From Chrysomallon squamiferum (Eukaryota > Mollusca > Gastropoda > Neomphalida > Peltospiridae): DNA of 47,500 nucleotides. Shown here piece by piece: positions 1 through 12,573 of this stretch. The stretch is taken from the NCBI GenBank assembly GCA_012295275.1, contig CM022672.1:26958430-27005929 (forward strand), in the 5' to 3' direction. The notes below the pieces were generated by a model that was given only the letters and a program-made list of their open reading frames with translations, did not search any database and was not told the DNA's origin. A program made the translations under genes and the position numbers. Every line of letters starts with the position of its first letter. Position 1 is the first letter of the stretch.

Positions 1-957
1 AAAAATTAAATACTTCTCGTTCGATAAGAATGTCTTTGAAGATTCTTTGTTTATTTCTCTACCACATTATTCACGTCTGCGTCCGAAGAGCCAAAAACTG
101 TTTCTGCCTCTCTTGGGTATCACGGCGCGAGTAATGAGGTACGCTACTCTATGACAGTTTATCTTTGCGCGGGGCAAATTAGTCCATTGAGGAAACAACA
201 CGGTTTGGGCGTTCTCATTACAGCATTGTTAGTGAAGACGAAACTTTGCTGCCAGCTGTTCTTGGAACTGGATAATGAGCAAAATGTTGGGAGAAATCTG
301 CAGAAAAATAAACCCGTGTACTCCGCTGGACCACTAACGAGCACCTCTCTACACTAAATGTGTGTAATTAGGCTACATTATGTTGCAAACAAACTCTCTT
401 TTGAAAATACTATGCTTCATTATCTTTTCACTTCTTATTACATTTCTCTTCGCTTGTCTCTCAAAGATCTTTTTTTCTTCTTTCTTTTTCTTTAAATGAG
501 CTTTGAATCAACAAATGAAAGAGACGAATTTGTATAAAGAATTCAATGTTTTTTAACTACCCCTCCATCAATCCTATCCCAAATTTCTTCTTATTTGTGT
601 TTTAATTGGCGAAAAGTGCTGGTAAGTTTTTCCACCTTTGGCCGCGCAAGTCGACTGAGTGTGAAAAGAAAAATGAAAACGTGGATCGAAAAAGAGAATC
701 CTAAGCCGGCATTCCTGTAATGCAGGCCTTTTTGGATGGGTTGTAAAGATACTAATGATTCGTAAATACATCATTAGTGTTACTTCTCTGTCGCAGTTAA
801 TTGCTCAAAGACTCTAACTTTTCACTATTAATGAGTGGTTTCTTCTTCAGCGTTTTTCCTTAAAAAAAAAAGACATTGATGTTCGTGTCTTTTAATTGAA
901 ATCATAATCCTGACATTACAAGTAAACAAATGCCATGGTCTCTCTTTCTCTCTCTCT

Positions 958-958
<1 letters not shown>

Positions 959-989
<31 letters not shown>
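959..989. repeat. (CA)n microsatellite
   Basis: About 15 uninterrupted CA dinucleotides follow a short CT-rich tract (about 940-958). It directly precedes the tRNA-SINE-like fragment. Confidence 0.95.
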
Positions 990-993
<4 letters not shown>

Positions 994-1010
994 AACATAC
1001 AGACACGCAG

Positions 1011-1115
1011 AAGCAGACTGCAGCCTAGTGGTTAGAACGACGGATAGCGTCATGCGGGTTTCACGGTGAATCCTCGTTTGACCAGTTTATTTCCCGTCCC
1101 ACCTGTATTCTGTAA
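1011..1115 (+). mobile_element. Possible tRNA-derived SINE fragment
   Basis: The segment contains CCTAGTGGTTAGAACG (about 1024-1039), which resembles the A box of a tRNA-type RNA polymerase III promoter. About 30 bases downstream is GGTGAATCC (about 1065-1073), a degraded match to the GGTTCGAATCC B box. Order and spacing fit a tRNA-related SINE head next to a CA microsatellite. I see no clear target-site duplication or intact tail, and the B box is imperfect, so this is a remnant at best. Confidence 0.35.
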
Positions 1116-1986
1116 CCGATTTCTAAAAGACAACGATATGTGCTTTTATGTATGCAGTCAGATTTCATATCCATAGCAGCTTGACAGTAAGATGATCTCA
1201 TATACATATAATTTTTCATTGATGTCTAATGCCTTTCAGTACTAAAATGGGTTAAGGTATCATCAAAACCAATAACTTTTTCTATTCATTCAACATTTTA
1301 ATATTCAGTCAAATCAGAATTTTTACAATTATTTGTAAAGACTGCTTACAAATCTTTCCTTATCGATCTAATTCTGAATAAAATAGATTTAAAAAGAAAA
1401 TACCTATTTAAGCAATCCTTTGTATCATAAAACTGATTTTGAGGCTAAGATTAATGTCTATTTTGTAATTCCTGAAGACGCAAATTAATTTGATATGGTT
1501 TGTTTTGAAAACAGTCAGTCTGTATAACTTTATTATTAATATTTTTTTTTTTTTTTTTTTATACCAATCACATTTACCCGTTTTATTCTTATAAGAAAAT
1601 AATATATCAATAATAAACCAAAATATTTAATAGATTTATTCTGTTCAGTTTTCTTAGAATTTATATTATTATGATTATTGTTATTTTTATTTTTTTAATC
1701 ATTACAACTCCAGTAGAGATTTGCCATATTTGTACCTTAATTTACCATGAAAATCTAACTTTTTAATTTGTGAGAGAAGAAATTAACAGCATTAAACTGG
1801 ATGAACACAATCGTTTCAAAAAATTAAAAAATGTTTGTGTTTGTCCACGGCATACTAAAATATCTTTGAGTTTGTATTTAGGAATGGAATAAATTTGGGT
1901 TGAATAGAGGGTTTGCATTTAGTATTTTAAAATTGCTTTGGGTCTGAAATTGTTCTGAAATATCTTTACGACTGCATTACGCAAAC

Positions 1987-2024
<38 letters not shown>

Positions 2025-5000
2025 ATCATCATTTTCTTCTTCTTTTTTTCCACTTCTTTCTTGAAAGTTAGAATTCAAATTCTATTTAAGATTTGTATGT
2101 AAGGTAACAGCGGAGTCCAATAAAATTTGTTGATGTATTTTTTAGTTTTTATTTTAATAAAAAAAAAAAAATTGTAATAACAAGAAGAATAAAAAGAAAA
2201 CAATGAAAAAAAGATGGATATTTACTGCCCAAATAGTAATAATTTAATAAATGTTATTAAAGCTAAAGAAGTATTAATATTTATCCAGTTAACAAAATTA
2301 ATGACATATGAACTGCAACGAGCTTGTTATTTTGAATGATACTTTGTTACTAGCAACAATTGGTTACCAGTAACGAATGAAATAAAATGTATTTCAGTTA
2401 TTTATGCGTACAAGAAATATACACTTTAAATAAAAATAATTAATTAAATGTCTTTAATTATCATAATGATAGTGTGGATGCAGATTATATCTATTATGAT
2501 TATGATGAAGAAAACGAGTGTTAACAACGAGAAAAAGAAGATGATTATGCTGATTATAAGTAATAATAATAATAAAAAAAACTAATGATCTTGTTGTGAT
2601 GGTGATGACGATACTAAAATACGACCATGTAAAAGATGATAGGCCTAATAACGAAAGTGATGACGTTCTTGATGAAAATAATATTAAATTTCTCTTTGTT
2701 AATAACAGAAAAAAAATCGGCTCTCATTTTATCAAATTATAGTATAGCCTTTAACGATAAGATTATTTATTTAGAAAGTTCGATGCTAATGCTGACTTTT
2801 CTTCGCAAATAATAACAAGCGGAACAATTTTTTGAAACTTTTTTTTTCTCCTCTTGCTCATTAATTTTGGCTTCCCGTGTCCTTTGGGATTTCGCCAGCG
2901 CGGATCGAAAACACAATTAAAGTAATGATCCCAATTTTTAGACTTTTCAATATTATCTAGTATATCGCATGTGTCACATTTCTCGCAAATTGTTTATTCT
3001 TATCCTACTGTTGCATTGTCTTGCCAATTACGTTCAAAAAGTGCTCGTTACGCCGAGTTTGAAAAAGACCCTAATTATGGCCCCCAGGTGTCGCTCCAAC
3101 CAATAGCTCTTGACGTTCAGTCAATATGGCGACTAATTTTGCTCATCGTCGCCCAAACAGTAAATCAAGTGCAATTCTTTGAAACTAACGAACACAAAAT
3201 ACGTTATAATGAGAGATTATTAGAAAAAGCGAAGGCTACAGATGTGACAAGCCAAGAACATAATCGCAAACCTTTTTTTTTTTTCACTTCTTCTTCTTCT
3301 TTTCCCCAAGCTTGTGCTGATATTGTTAGTGACATTAAACAAGACTGGTTTACGTCATTCGAATACCCGTTGACATGTAAGACATAGTCTGCTTTAACTT
3401 TGCCGTGAAAGAGTGGGAAGACACGCCACTAATTACATATTTAAAAATGTTTCAAAACAAAAACAGCCTCGGGAATGACATGCACGAATACGTGATACAA
3501 ATACACTTTCTTCTGATGCAATAAAGATTCGTTCATTTTTTTAAAATAAACAGTACATCGAATAATTTTTAAAATTTTGAATTCTGAATGTCAACTATAA
3601 TTTATAATTCGTCAATTTAGAAAATGTATAACTTCGATTTTATTTATTTATTTATTTATTAGTAGTAGTAGTAGTAGCAGAAATGTCTTATTTTGAAAAC
3701 GAAAACAGTAAATAACAGAACATTACGAAAGAAAACTTCTGACAGCTTTCTCTTTTTCGTTTTTTTTTTTATTTTTTTTTTTTTAAATTATTTTTCTGTT
3801 TTATTTATTTAATTTTATTATTTTATTTTTATTTATTTATTTTTTTTAATGTAATTTTCAAGTTTACGAACATTTTTAAAGTCTATAAATAGCAGACATT
3901 TATAAATGTAAGTTAAGTGTTTGAGACAGAAAGAGAAACAAAGCGTGAGATAGAGAATAAAATGGAGAAAGAAACTAAAAGTGAGACTGAAAGAAAAAAA
4001 AAAGAAATGAGAAAGACGTCAGAAAAGCAGATAATAAGATAAAAATAAATACATAAGATGGAGATTTCCTATCAAGATAAAACAAAACCTGGACGTACAC
4101 TTCTGAAGCACTCACTTGATTACTCAGCCTGCCTGACAGATCCATCATGGTTAAGCTTATCATTATACTAATAGAGTGCATTAAAAAGGACAAAACATCA
4201 TTCGTGTGGTCACGTTTGGCTTGCACTAGTCATGCAACAAGACAGGCGATCATTTCAATGGGACCTCAGCGCTATGGCCTCAACCGCCATAATCAAATCA
4301 TCGTAGTACGTACGCGATACGAATCAGACAAACGCCTTGCAAATGTTTCCGACTTTAATCTCTTCTGCTTGTTTTGTCTGCCCTTTTTCGGATGAGACTG
4401 GGCAATTGCGTTACAAGCAATTGGCACGGCCGGGAGAGTTGCTTCTCTTTAATAAGGTTAGCATTGATTCTCTACCGAATTGCCGATTGAACAAGCTTAT
4501 TAAGGTAATTGACACGGAAAATGACAGACAGAGAATATCCTGATATTAGAAAATTGATGTTTGTAAATTTCATTCCTTTCGTGGATCTCTTATCGCGGGC
4601 AAGAACGCCCTGGGATATTAACCAATAAAATTTCTGCAATTGAAATTTACATCCTTCCAGAACCGGCGCTAGGGGCTCGTTTCTCTTTCTTAATGCACTC
4701 AGCGTGTCCTCATCCTCCAATTCTGTCCACCAGATATTGACGAGGATCGAGAGGAAAGCGATCATTCTCAATTTCTGTCTGTGTAATTGGACACGGGTCC
4801 CCAAAGAGGCACTATTACCTAATTACACGAGAAACTTTAGTCATCAAACGGTGCAATGACGGCAGGCCAGAAAATGAACTTTCTAAATTGGATAACAAAA
4901 TCCATAGATTTTTTTTTTCTTCTTTCTTTCTTTTTTTTAAAAACTGAAAGTGGATTTTGTAGAGGAGGTATGGGTTATTTTGAAAAATATTTAGACAATA

Positions 5001-5095
5001 GTATTTAGCAGGAGAAAAGTATAATCATGTGTCGATAGTCAATATATGTTTGTTTTCGTGATATTTTATCTTTCTTTTATTTGTTTTTCCTTTGC

Positions 5096-5127
<32 letters not shown>

Positions 5128-6089
5128 AATCTTTAGGTTTCATTTGTGTTTAAGAATGAAAAATGATAAATATTTCTAGTCACGAGAAACAAAACACCAT
5201 AAATGGAATTTTTAAAATTAAATAAAAAAACAAACACATTTGATGAGTTAGAGACAAATATCTAATCAAAAACAGTGAGTCTTGAGAGGGAAAAGAAAGA
5301 AAGTGATTTAGAGGACTGAAAGAAATAAGAAAATTCGTGAAGGAGAGAGAAAGTTATAAACACGTGATCCTGCTGAGACAAAAACATCAGAGAAATCGGT
5401 AAAGACTCTTGAAGGAGATATTGTGAAAGAACTGTCATCATCATGTCTGTACAAGTAGGATTTAGACACGCTATGTTAATATAAATTTATGTCCACACCT
5501 CATATATTTTAGTACACTTTACATGGTAATCTTAAACTTAATGCGAGGTACAAACAAATATCTTAAATTTTAAACAGTTCCAAGTGACTGTCGTTTCATA
5601 AACCAATGATAAAAAAGACAAAGAAAATGGAACTATACGTGCCTTTTCTCACATCTGTATTTTATTGTCATACTTTATTATTAGCAAATTAAAATAAAAC
5701 AATGTAGGCATGATGTATTTACAACAGTCAGTAATTATTAGATCTTCTTTCCTGTTATTGTGACATTGGTGTATGTATTCTTTCAGTTAACATTTATCAT
5801 AAAAAATATTTTACTTCAAATATTGATTTGTGATTTAATTTATGGATTTAAAAAGTTATAATTCATCTTTAATCCTACATTGGGAAAGTCTATACAACAG
5901 TTAAACTAATAATAATAATAATAATAATAATAATGATGACATATAAATAAATAATTAATTAATTAACCATAACAATAATAATAATAACAATAACAATAAT
6001 ATAATAACAGTATCAACAGTGATACCTTTAAGCATCAGTCAGTGTTTACCTAAGTTTTTTTGTTGTTGTTTTTTAAAATTTATTATTGT

Positions 6090-6175
6090 TTTATTTTATT
6101 TTATTTTGTTTTGTTTTATTTTGTTTTGTTTTATTTTGTTTTGTTTTATTTTATTTTATTCTATTTTTTTATTTT
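6090..6175. repeat. (TTTTA/TTTTG)n array
   Basis: Pentameric T-rich repeats alternate TTTTA and TTTTG for about 85 bp on the plus strand. Confidence 0.85.
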
Positions 6176-6582
6176 ATTAACTTTAATTTTAGTTTGTTTG
6201 TTTTTCTTGTTATTTTTCATGAATATAAACCACTTTAGAAGACACAGATGTTTAGACTTAGTGTCAAATGATTATCTGTACGTTTCTCGTTGATTTTTCC
6301 AAACACAAACACAGAAGTTAATCATTATAACTAATGATAATGAACACTATGTGACAACTAACTTTATCAAAAGGCAATGCACATGTGAACACTGCCTGAC
6401 AAATCCAGTCCATATTGAACACAAAAGCAAAACTATTACTTCGATTTCTTTCTATTTTTCTTTTTTCTTTTTCCTAAGAAATTAATTTCTTTTTATTTAT
6501 TTTTTATTTTATTATTATTTTAATTTTTTATTTTAACCTACATATCATTCTTTCATCTTGAGTCAGTTATTGTTTATATCTG

Positions 6583-6607
6583 TGTGTGTGTGTGTGTGTG
6601 TGTGTGT
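6583..6607. repeat. (TG)n microsatellite
   Basis: About 12 TG dinucleotides. Confidence 0.9.
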
Positions 6608-6724
6608 TTGTTATACGAAGTAATAACTCTTTTCGATGCCGTACAGTATTAATGATGGATAACTTTTACAATCTGTGTACTTCTAACAGAATACGAGTTA
6701 CGCTTCTTGTTAAAACTACATTTA

Positions 6725-6727
<3 letters not shown>

Positions 6728-6814
<87 letters not shown>
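6728..6814. repeat. (AG)n microsatellite, about 43 units
   Basis: An uninterrupted AG dinucleotide run of about 87 bp. It is a pure purine strand and the longest perfect dinucleotide array in the window. Confidence 0.97.
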
Positions 6815-6816
<2 letters not shown>

Positions 6817-8033
6817 ATTAAACAGTGTTAGAAAAATAATAGTTAACTACCATTAGGTGTTGAGAACAAAACAAATTTCATCCTTTCAAATGATAATATT
6901 ATAATTTAAAAACAAAATATATAAAGATGAAAGCTTGACCTTCACCAAGGCTTCTGTATATAAAAAGTATTAGTAATTATAATATTAGTTTTATTATTAT
7001 AAATTTTATTTTATATGTTACTAACTGAAAATTGTAGTCAAAGTTACACTTTAGAACGGCGAAACAGAGAAAAATAAAATCGGATATCTTCTTCCGAATC
7101 TAACTTACACATTTTTTTTTTCCTCGAAAACTTGCGGTTTATCATTTATTTTAGTTTCATCTTTTTGTTTAATTTAATCTCTGTCTTGACTGTCACACTC
7201 CCACGAAGACGAACCTGAAACGCCCTGCGTCTAAACGTGGCCCTGGGTACCAGTGTTGGTGATGATGATGGTCTCTGTAATGAAAATGAAAATGATGATA
7301 ATGACTATAATGATAATGATGACGATAGTGATGAAAGTGATTATAACTGAATGAAAGAATCACGATGGTTAGAAAATTATAGCTGTCGTTGCCACGTTCT
7401 GCACGATATGAATTAAAATATTTTCTCTTATCAAGTCTGTTATTTACTCTTAAAATACAACACTTAAATTGTCCTACTAACTGATTACTGGATTGTGTTC
7501 CGCGTCTCGCTAAAAGGCCAACGTACGCACATTCTTAACCACAGGAAGAAAGGAATACATGATCGGAGTGAATGACAGAGATAACTACTACTGTAAATTT
7601 ATTTATTATCTTTTAACGTGTGATAAAGATTGATATAAAATGACTGCTATAGAATTAAACATTTGTTCGTTTATTTTATAAATCCTTACATATTAGTCTT
7701 TTGTAATAACAATATACACGGATAAAACGTTCAAAAGTTAAGCAATACCTTTACATAATGTTAGCATGTCGAGTTTAGTAAATGATCCCCCACTGTGCAT
7801 ATAATAATAATAATAATAATAATAATATAAATAATATTTAATGTCTTTTACTTTAATAGGAAAATGCCTTTAGCAGCTGTACAATTAAAAAATAAATAAA
7901 TATATAAATAAATAAAAATAATAATATTAATAATAATAATGAAATAAAATACGAACTATACTAACTAATTTCTTTCAGTAAAAACGTTGTCTGTTTTCTA
8001 TCATTCATTCTATATTCATTATTTTTATTTATT

Positions 8034-8064
<31 letters not shown>

Positions 8065-8124
8065 GTTGTTGTTTTGTTTTTTGTTTTTTTGTTTTTTTCT
8101 CCAAGATTTTCCAGTAAAGTTCAA

Positions 8125-8336
8125 TCACATCCGCCAAAGAGTCACTACAGCATCCTGAAACTCTGCAGCCTTTGTGGAAGACATGATATCCATGGAATTC
8201 TTCAGTCGTGTCATGTATCTTTGGTACAAGGGGTCCCACTGTCTGATAGAGAAACATGGCCAAAGTCTCAGTAAGCATTAATCGTCTGGACAACAAATTA
8301 GACTTGGTCTCCAAACTGATGTCATTTAATGCATGG
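8125..8336 (-). pseudogene. Terminal coding exon of an unrecognised minus-strand gene, frameshifted
   Basis: On the minus strand a strong acceptor (long T-rich tract ending TTTTTTTTAG) precedes base 8336. From there a frame runs through residues such as ALNDISLETKSNLL, SRRLMLTETLAMF and LYQTVGP. After the GGGG run at 8230-8233 (CCCC on the coding strand) the protein-like frame moves by one base to residues such as LYQRYMTRLKNSMDIM and AEFQDAVVTLWRM, then a TGA at 8125-8127. Removing one base from that homopolymer would join the two halves. GC is well above the flanks, and AATAAA-like signals lie downstream on the minus strand (about 8040-8065). I do not recognise the family. It may be a real last exon with a sequence error, or a decayed gene piece; no convincing upstream exon was found between 8337 and 9737. 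Confidence 0.5.
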
Positions 8337-9737
8337 CTAAAAAAAACAAAACAAAAAAACAAGGGGAAAAAAACTGCTGCTACTTCAAATTACAAAGATT
8401 TACACCTTTGCACATCTACAGTAATCTCTAATTGATTTGTATTTTTTTTTTTTTTTTTATTTTAAAGCCATTGTCATACTAAATATAACCACATTTTTGG
8501 TATTTTACCCATGCAGGAAGAGGACCGTTGTACCATGTACAGAAATAAAATAATATAAAGCAAGATATCCTTCATGAAAGTTGATTTTAGCTTTGTGTTT
8601 AGAGATGCTTTGTTTCTCATGATTAATTATTGTTTGTTCGCTCGATATATATTTAACTATTCCAAACACTGCCTATAGAATAATATTTCAAAATTGCAAG
8701 CGACAATTCAAATAAAGGAATGTAACGTATAATGTATTTGTCCTATTCTGTACAAAAGAAACAAAAACAAAAAACACGCCGCATTTTTTAAAGAATCCCT
8801 ACCCAAAATAATTACATATTTTTAATGAAGGATAAGTGCCAGAAAGATAATAACCGGTCCTCAAATTTATTATTTTGATATGGTCCTACAAGAAAGGAGG
8901 AAAAGAACGAAGTACATAAATAGACTGGTCATGCAACCGCGATTACACGATGTAGAAGTTGTTTATGGTACACCTCTTGCTGTAGCAGTCTATTAATTGT
9001 GAGTCGAGAATGGTGTTGTCTTCGATGTTTAATATATTTTGCAAATAAAAAAAATCAGATAAACTTGTACCAAATAAATAATAAAGGACTACTTGAAATA
9101 TCAGCAATTATTTTACATAATGTTTACTGAATCTTCTAATCTTATTATTAAGAAATATATGAAACTACCAGTTTCGAAGTAGCCACTTTAGTCACAAATT
9201 AGTGCACCACTGACAAATTTGACTTTTTCAACTGTTTGAAGTATTTTTGTAAATAAGCTGTTGGCTATGAAATCATTTGTTTTTGGTTAATTTGTGATTA
9301 TCTAACGTTTTCACTCCTACAGATCTGACATTTATTTTACACTTTTGTAACATAATTAAGATTCCTTGGGACTTGTGACACTGACAGTGGACACGGTGAC
9401 AGTATTCATAATATTAATATGACAATAATCATAGTTAGATCAGTAATTAGTTAAAAGAAAATAGTTACTAAAGAATAAATAAATAACATCTGTCTGCAGA
9501 TAATGAGATAAACTGTAATATATTATTACAAACTATTTTTAATAAACCTTAAAATTACAATTGGGCAATTAATGCCATTTCTTTTTACGTATTAATGATA
9601 TTTTCACATGTATGAGAGTATATTTTTTTCTTAATATATATCATTTATAGTTTAAAATGTGAACCATTCCAATACTTAGTAGAGTAGTTTCATATCTTAT
9701 AGCTAACTGTAGCATATATATCATTTTATTTTTATAG
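8337..9737. other. Region between the minus-strand exon and METTL13
   Basis: AT-rich DNA with T- and A-homopolymers. A higher-GC patch at about 8890-9030 has a short minus-strand open frame ending at the TAA at 8943-8945, which I cannot identify. The METTL13 promoter must lie here or further upstream; no clear TATA box or initiator could be assigned. Confidence 0.4.
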
Positions 9738-9792
9738 TCTGTGCCAGATAATCAGAATGCTAACATAAACAACATAGCAGTCTTCATTCATC
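9738..9792 (+). other. METTL13: Probable METTL13 5' UTR segment
   Basis: A T-rich stretch ending TTTTTATAG at 9737 looks like a 3' splice site 55 bp before the METTL13 ATG. This suggests that a non-coding first exon lies further upstream and that this segment is the spliced 5' UTR. It is inference from sequence only; the region could instead be unspliced leader. Confidence 0.4.
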
Positions 9793-12296
9793 ATGAATCT
9801 GCTACCTCAGAATCACACAGAGTTCCTTTCTCCAGAATACTGGGACAAATTTTTTAAGAAAAGAGGAGCAAAAGCATTTGAATGGTAAAACTAGTTGCAT
9901 TCTGCTTGTATAAGCAATCTGTTTGTTTCAGATTTTAGAATATTTTTTGAATTTTTTTCTTTTCTTTTGTTTTTTAAATTTAAAATTTACTATAAAATTA
10001 TTGTAGAAAGGTCACCACAAGCATTTTAAAATGTTACTGGTTTTGAATATTTGCATATAAAAAAAATCCATTACATATAAGTGATAAGCATAATGATGAA
10101 ACATTGACAGCATTCATTTCTGATGACTGCCTTTACAATACAAAATATAAAATAATTAATATTTTGTCTTTGGTAAATAACATAATACTGAATAGTCACT
10201 GAAAATTTAAATACTCATTCATTTGTGTTTTTCTGTGGTGAATTAAATATTTTTGGTCACATTAAATGCTGTGTCAAATTCAGATATTTTGATTATCGAG
10301 TTATACATTATATTTTGTTCCATTAAATACATATTTTTGTCTTGGGTCCTTAATATTTTTTTTATATATATTAAATAATATAATGTCAAATTCACGTATT
10401 TAATGTTTTATTTTCAAGGTATGGTGACTATCCCCAGCTTTGTGGAGTTCTACACAAATGTATAAAACCTCAGGATAAGATTCTTGTTGTGGGCTGTGGT
10501 AATTCACAACTCAGTGAAAATATGTATGATGTTGGCTACACAAACATGGTCAACATTGACATCAGCAGCATTGTCATTCGACAGATGAAAGAAAGAAACC
10601 AAACCAAACGACCATTGATGTCTTTCAAGAAAATGGATGTCATGCAGGTATTTATGTAGACTTGTATTTGATATTTGTGCACCAGTTTAATGCTTTGTGG
10701 CTGAAACAGTTAGTTAACTGTACATATATTTCACATTCAACATATTTATTTTTATGTATACATTTAAAATATGTCCTATTACAAAATATTTAAAAAATTA
10801 AAATAACTATTGTAGATTTGTTATATTTCAAGAAAAAAATAAAATTTTATATCCAAATTGTTGTCCTCTTTAAATTAAATCTTTGAATTATGTGCACTAG
10901 AAAACATGAATAGTGATTATTTAGTTTAATTACATATTTTGCTGCTGATAATCTATTTTTCAAATGAAATATTCCTGCATATGATATTTTTAATAGTATA
11001 GGAAAAATTTCATATTCTAAAAAGAAAGTTGTTCTTAATAAACATCTTTTTTTTCTCTCATTTTCTTCATTTTTATTTCTTTTATTTTTATTATTTCATT
11101 AATATTTTATTCCAAATTCCCTTTTTATTATTGAATTAAAAAAATAAATGTTAAAATATTACAGTTTTATATAGGAAGGAAAATTATTTTTCTTATAGAT
11201 GTCCTTTACTGATGAGGAATTTTCTGTGGTTCTTGACAAAGGCACCCTGGATGCGCTGATGGTTGACAGCAGTGATGATGTCACTGCCAGTATTGACAAA
11301 ATGTTTTCAGAAGTAAATCGAGTGCTGCGACCATGTGGACGTTATGTCTGCATTTCCCTGATGCAGGATCACATCCTGAAAAAAATTGTGTCTTATTTTG
11401 TTGATCTGTGAGTCTGTTTCATCTTTTTTATTTTTAGTAGTAAATAAAGTGAAATTAGTTTCTCTTTAGATTAATATCATATGACATACTTTGATGTCTA
11501 TAAAGAATGTAATTATACAACAGAAAATATGCACACATACATAACTGAATAACATGTACACATAAACATTCCTATTTGCGTACAGACATTAATATAAACA
11601 ATATCACAATTGTAATTTAATAACTTTTTGGTTTATATACCTCTAAGATAAGGAACACATCTGCTAATAGTAATTAATTTTATAACAAAGAATCTGTGAT
11701 GTTTTTTTCCCCTCAGTGGCTGGCCAATTAGGATTCACAAATTGCCAACTGAAAAACACACAGGACATGAAAAAGAATTTCAACTTCCAGTCTTTGCATT
11801 TATGGCAACAAAATTTAAGAAAATGCCAAATATGAAACAGGTAAGTAATACATACCCAGCATTTCCATAAAATAAAATTTTAAAATGTTTATAATATCTG
11901 CATTATGTTAAAATTTACCATCTTTATAGTAATAAAAGTGAAAACTGAAATGTTGATATCAGTATATATTGTTTTACAGTATTCTAATATAACCATACAG
12001 GCTAAAATATGAAGGTGGAGAATATCATTTTAATATTTTTTTTAATTCCAGATATTGGAGATTTCAGGTTCTGAAAATAAAGTGGATCGAGTGGATAGTT
12101 CTGAAAAACTGATATCAGTAATAAAAGAGATGCAGTACTACGCAATAATCAGACAGCAGTTATCTCAACGGTATTTTCTTTATTTTGTTTTGTACAGTTA
12201 TAAATTAATCCTTTCAAATTTGTCTTCATTTTATGATTGTAATAAGAAGAATTGGTTTTAACTAATTCTTTCATTATTCTCTCTCTCGCTCTCTCT

Positions 12297-12330
<34 letters not shown>

Positions 12331-12573
12331 CTTTATTTTGCTCTTAATGTCATAACCTCCAAATCATTCTATTTTCAGTAATGATAAATAATATCTTTTA
12401 AAATAAAATATTTTAAATTAAACTTTTTATTTTGTCAGTAAGGTGTGTGGAGAACAGCCAGTTCTCTGTCTGTACAGTGATGTGTCCAGTTCACCTAGGT
12501 ACACTCTGTACATTGTCGACAGTGAAAACAAATGTGCCAACAAGTTTGCAATATTTATTGCTCCTGAAGGAAG
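9793..12573 (+). CDS. METTL13: METTL13 N-terminal methyltransferase half (exons 1-6)
   Basis: Exons 1-4 (residues 1-218) encode the Rossmann methyltransferase domain: the family opening [24 protein letters not shown]-binding [11 protein letters not shown], and the LDKGTLDAL strand/turn. The domain then leads into [13 protein letters not shown] (exon 3) and [10 protein letters not shown] (exon 4). Exons 5-6 cover the start of the linker region ([21 protein letters not shown]). Confidence 0.93.

Larger units (their letters stand above)
1..8124. other. Intergenic region upstream of the first gene signals
   Basis: I find no convincing exon here. Open frames exist, the longest plus-strand one at about 2971-3387, but they match nothing I recognise and end in low-complexity Phe/Ser runs. 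The region holds homopolymers (A-run about 1989-2021, T-run about 5101-5127), a CA run, an AG run, T-rich TTTTA/TTTTG arrays, GAT/AAT-rich stretches (2460-2680 and 7261-7340) and scattered patches of more complex, CpG-containing DNA (1-360, 600-780, 2860-3400, 4090-4870, 7195-7260). Those patches could be regulatory, but no transcript evidence is available. Confidence 0.6.

Noticed and set aside
2971-3387. Plus-strand open frame of 138 codons
   Set aside because: It has no recognisable motif, ends in low-complexity Phe/Ser runs from T-rich DNA, and lacks clear splice or polyadenylation context. Treated as chance.
4472-4804. Minus-strand open frame of 110 codons in the 4.5-kb patch
   Set aside because: It has no recognisable motif or clear acceptor/donor pair. 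The patch is better described as possible non-coding regulatory DNA.
7987-8274. Plus-strand open frame overlapping the minus-strand exon
   Set aside because: Its first half is translated microsatellite and its second half is antisense to the more protein-like minus-strand exon.
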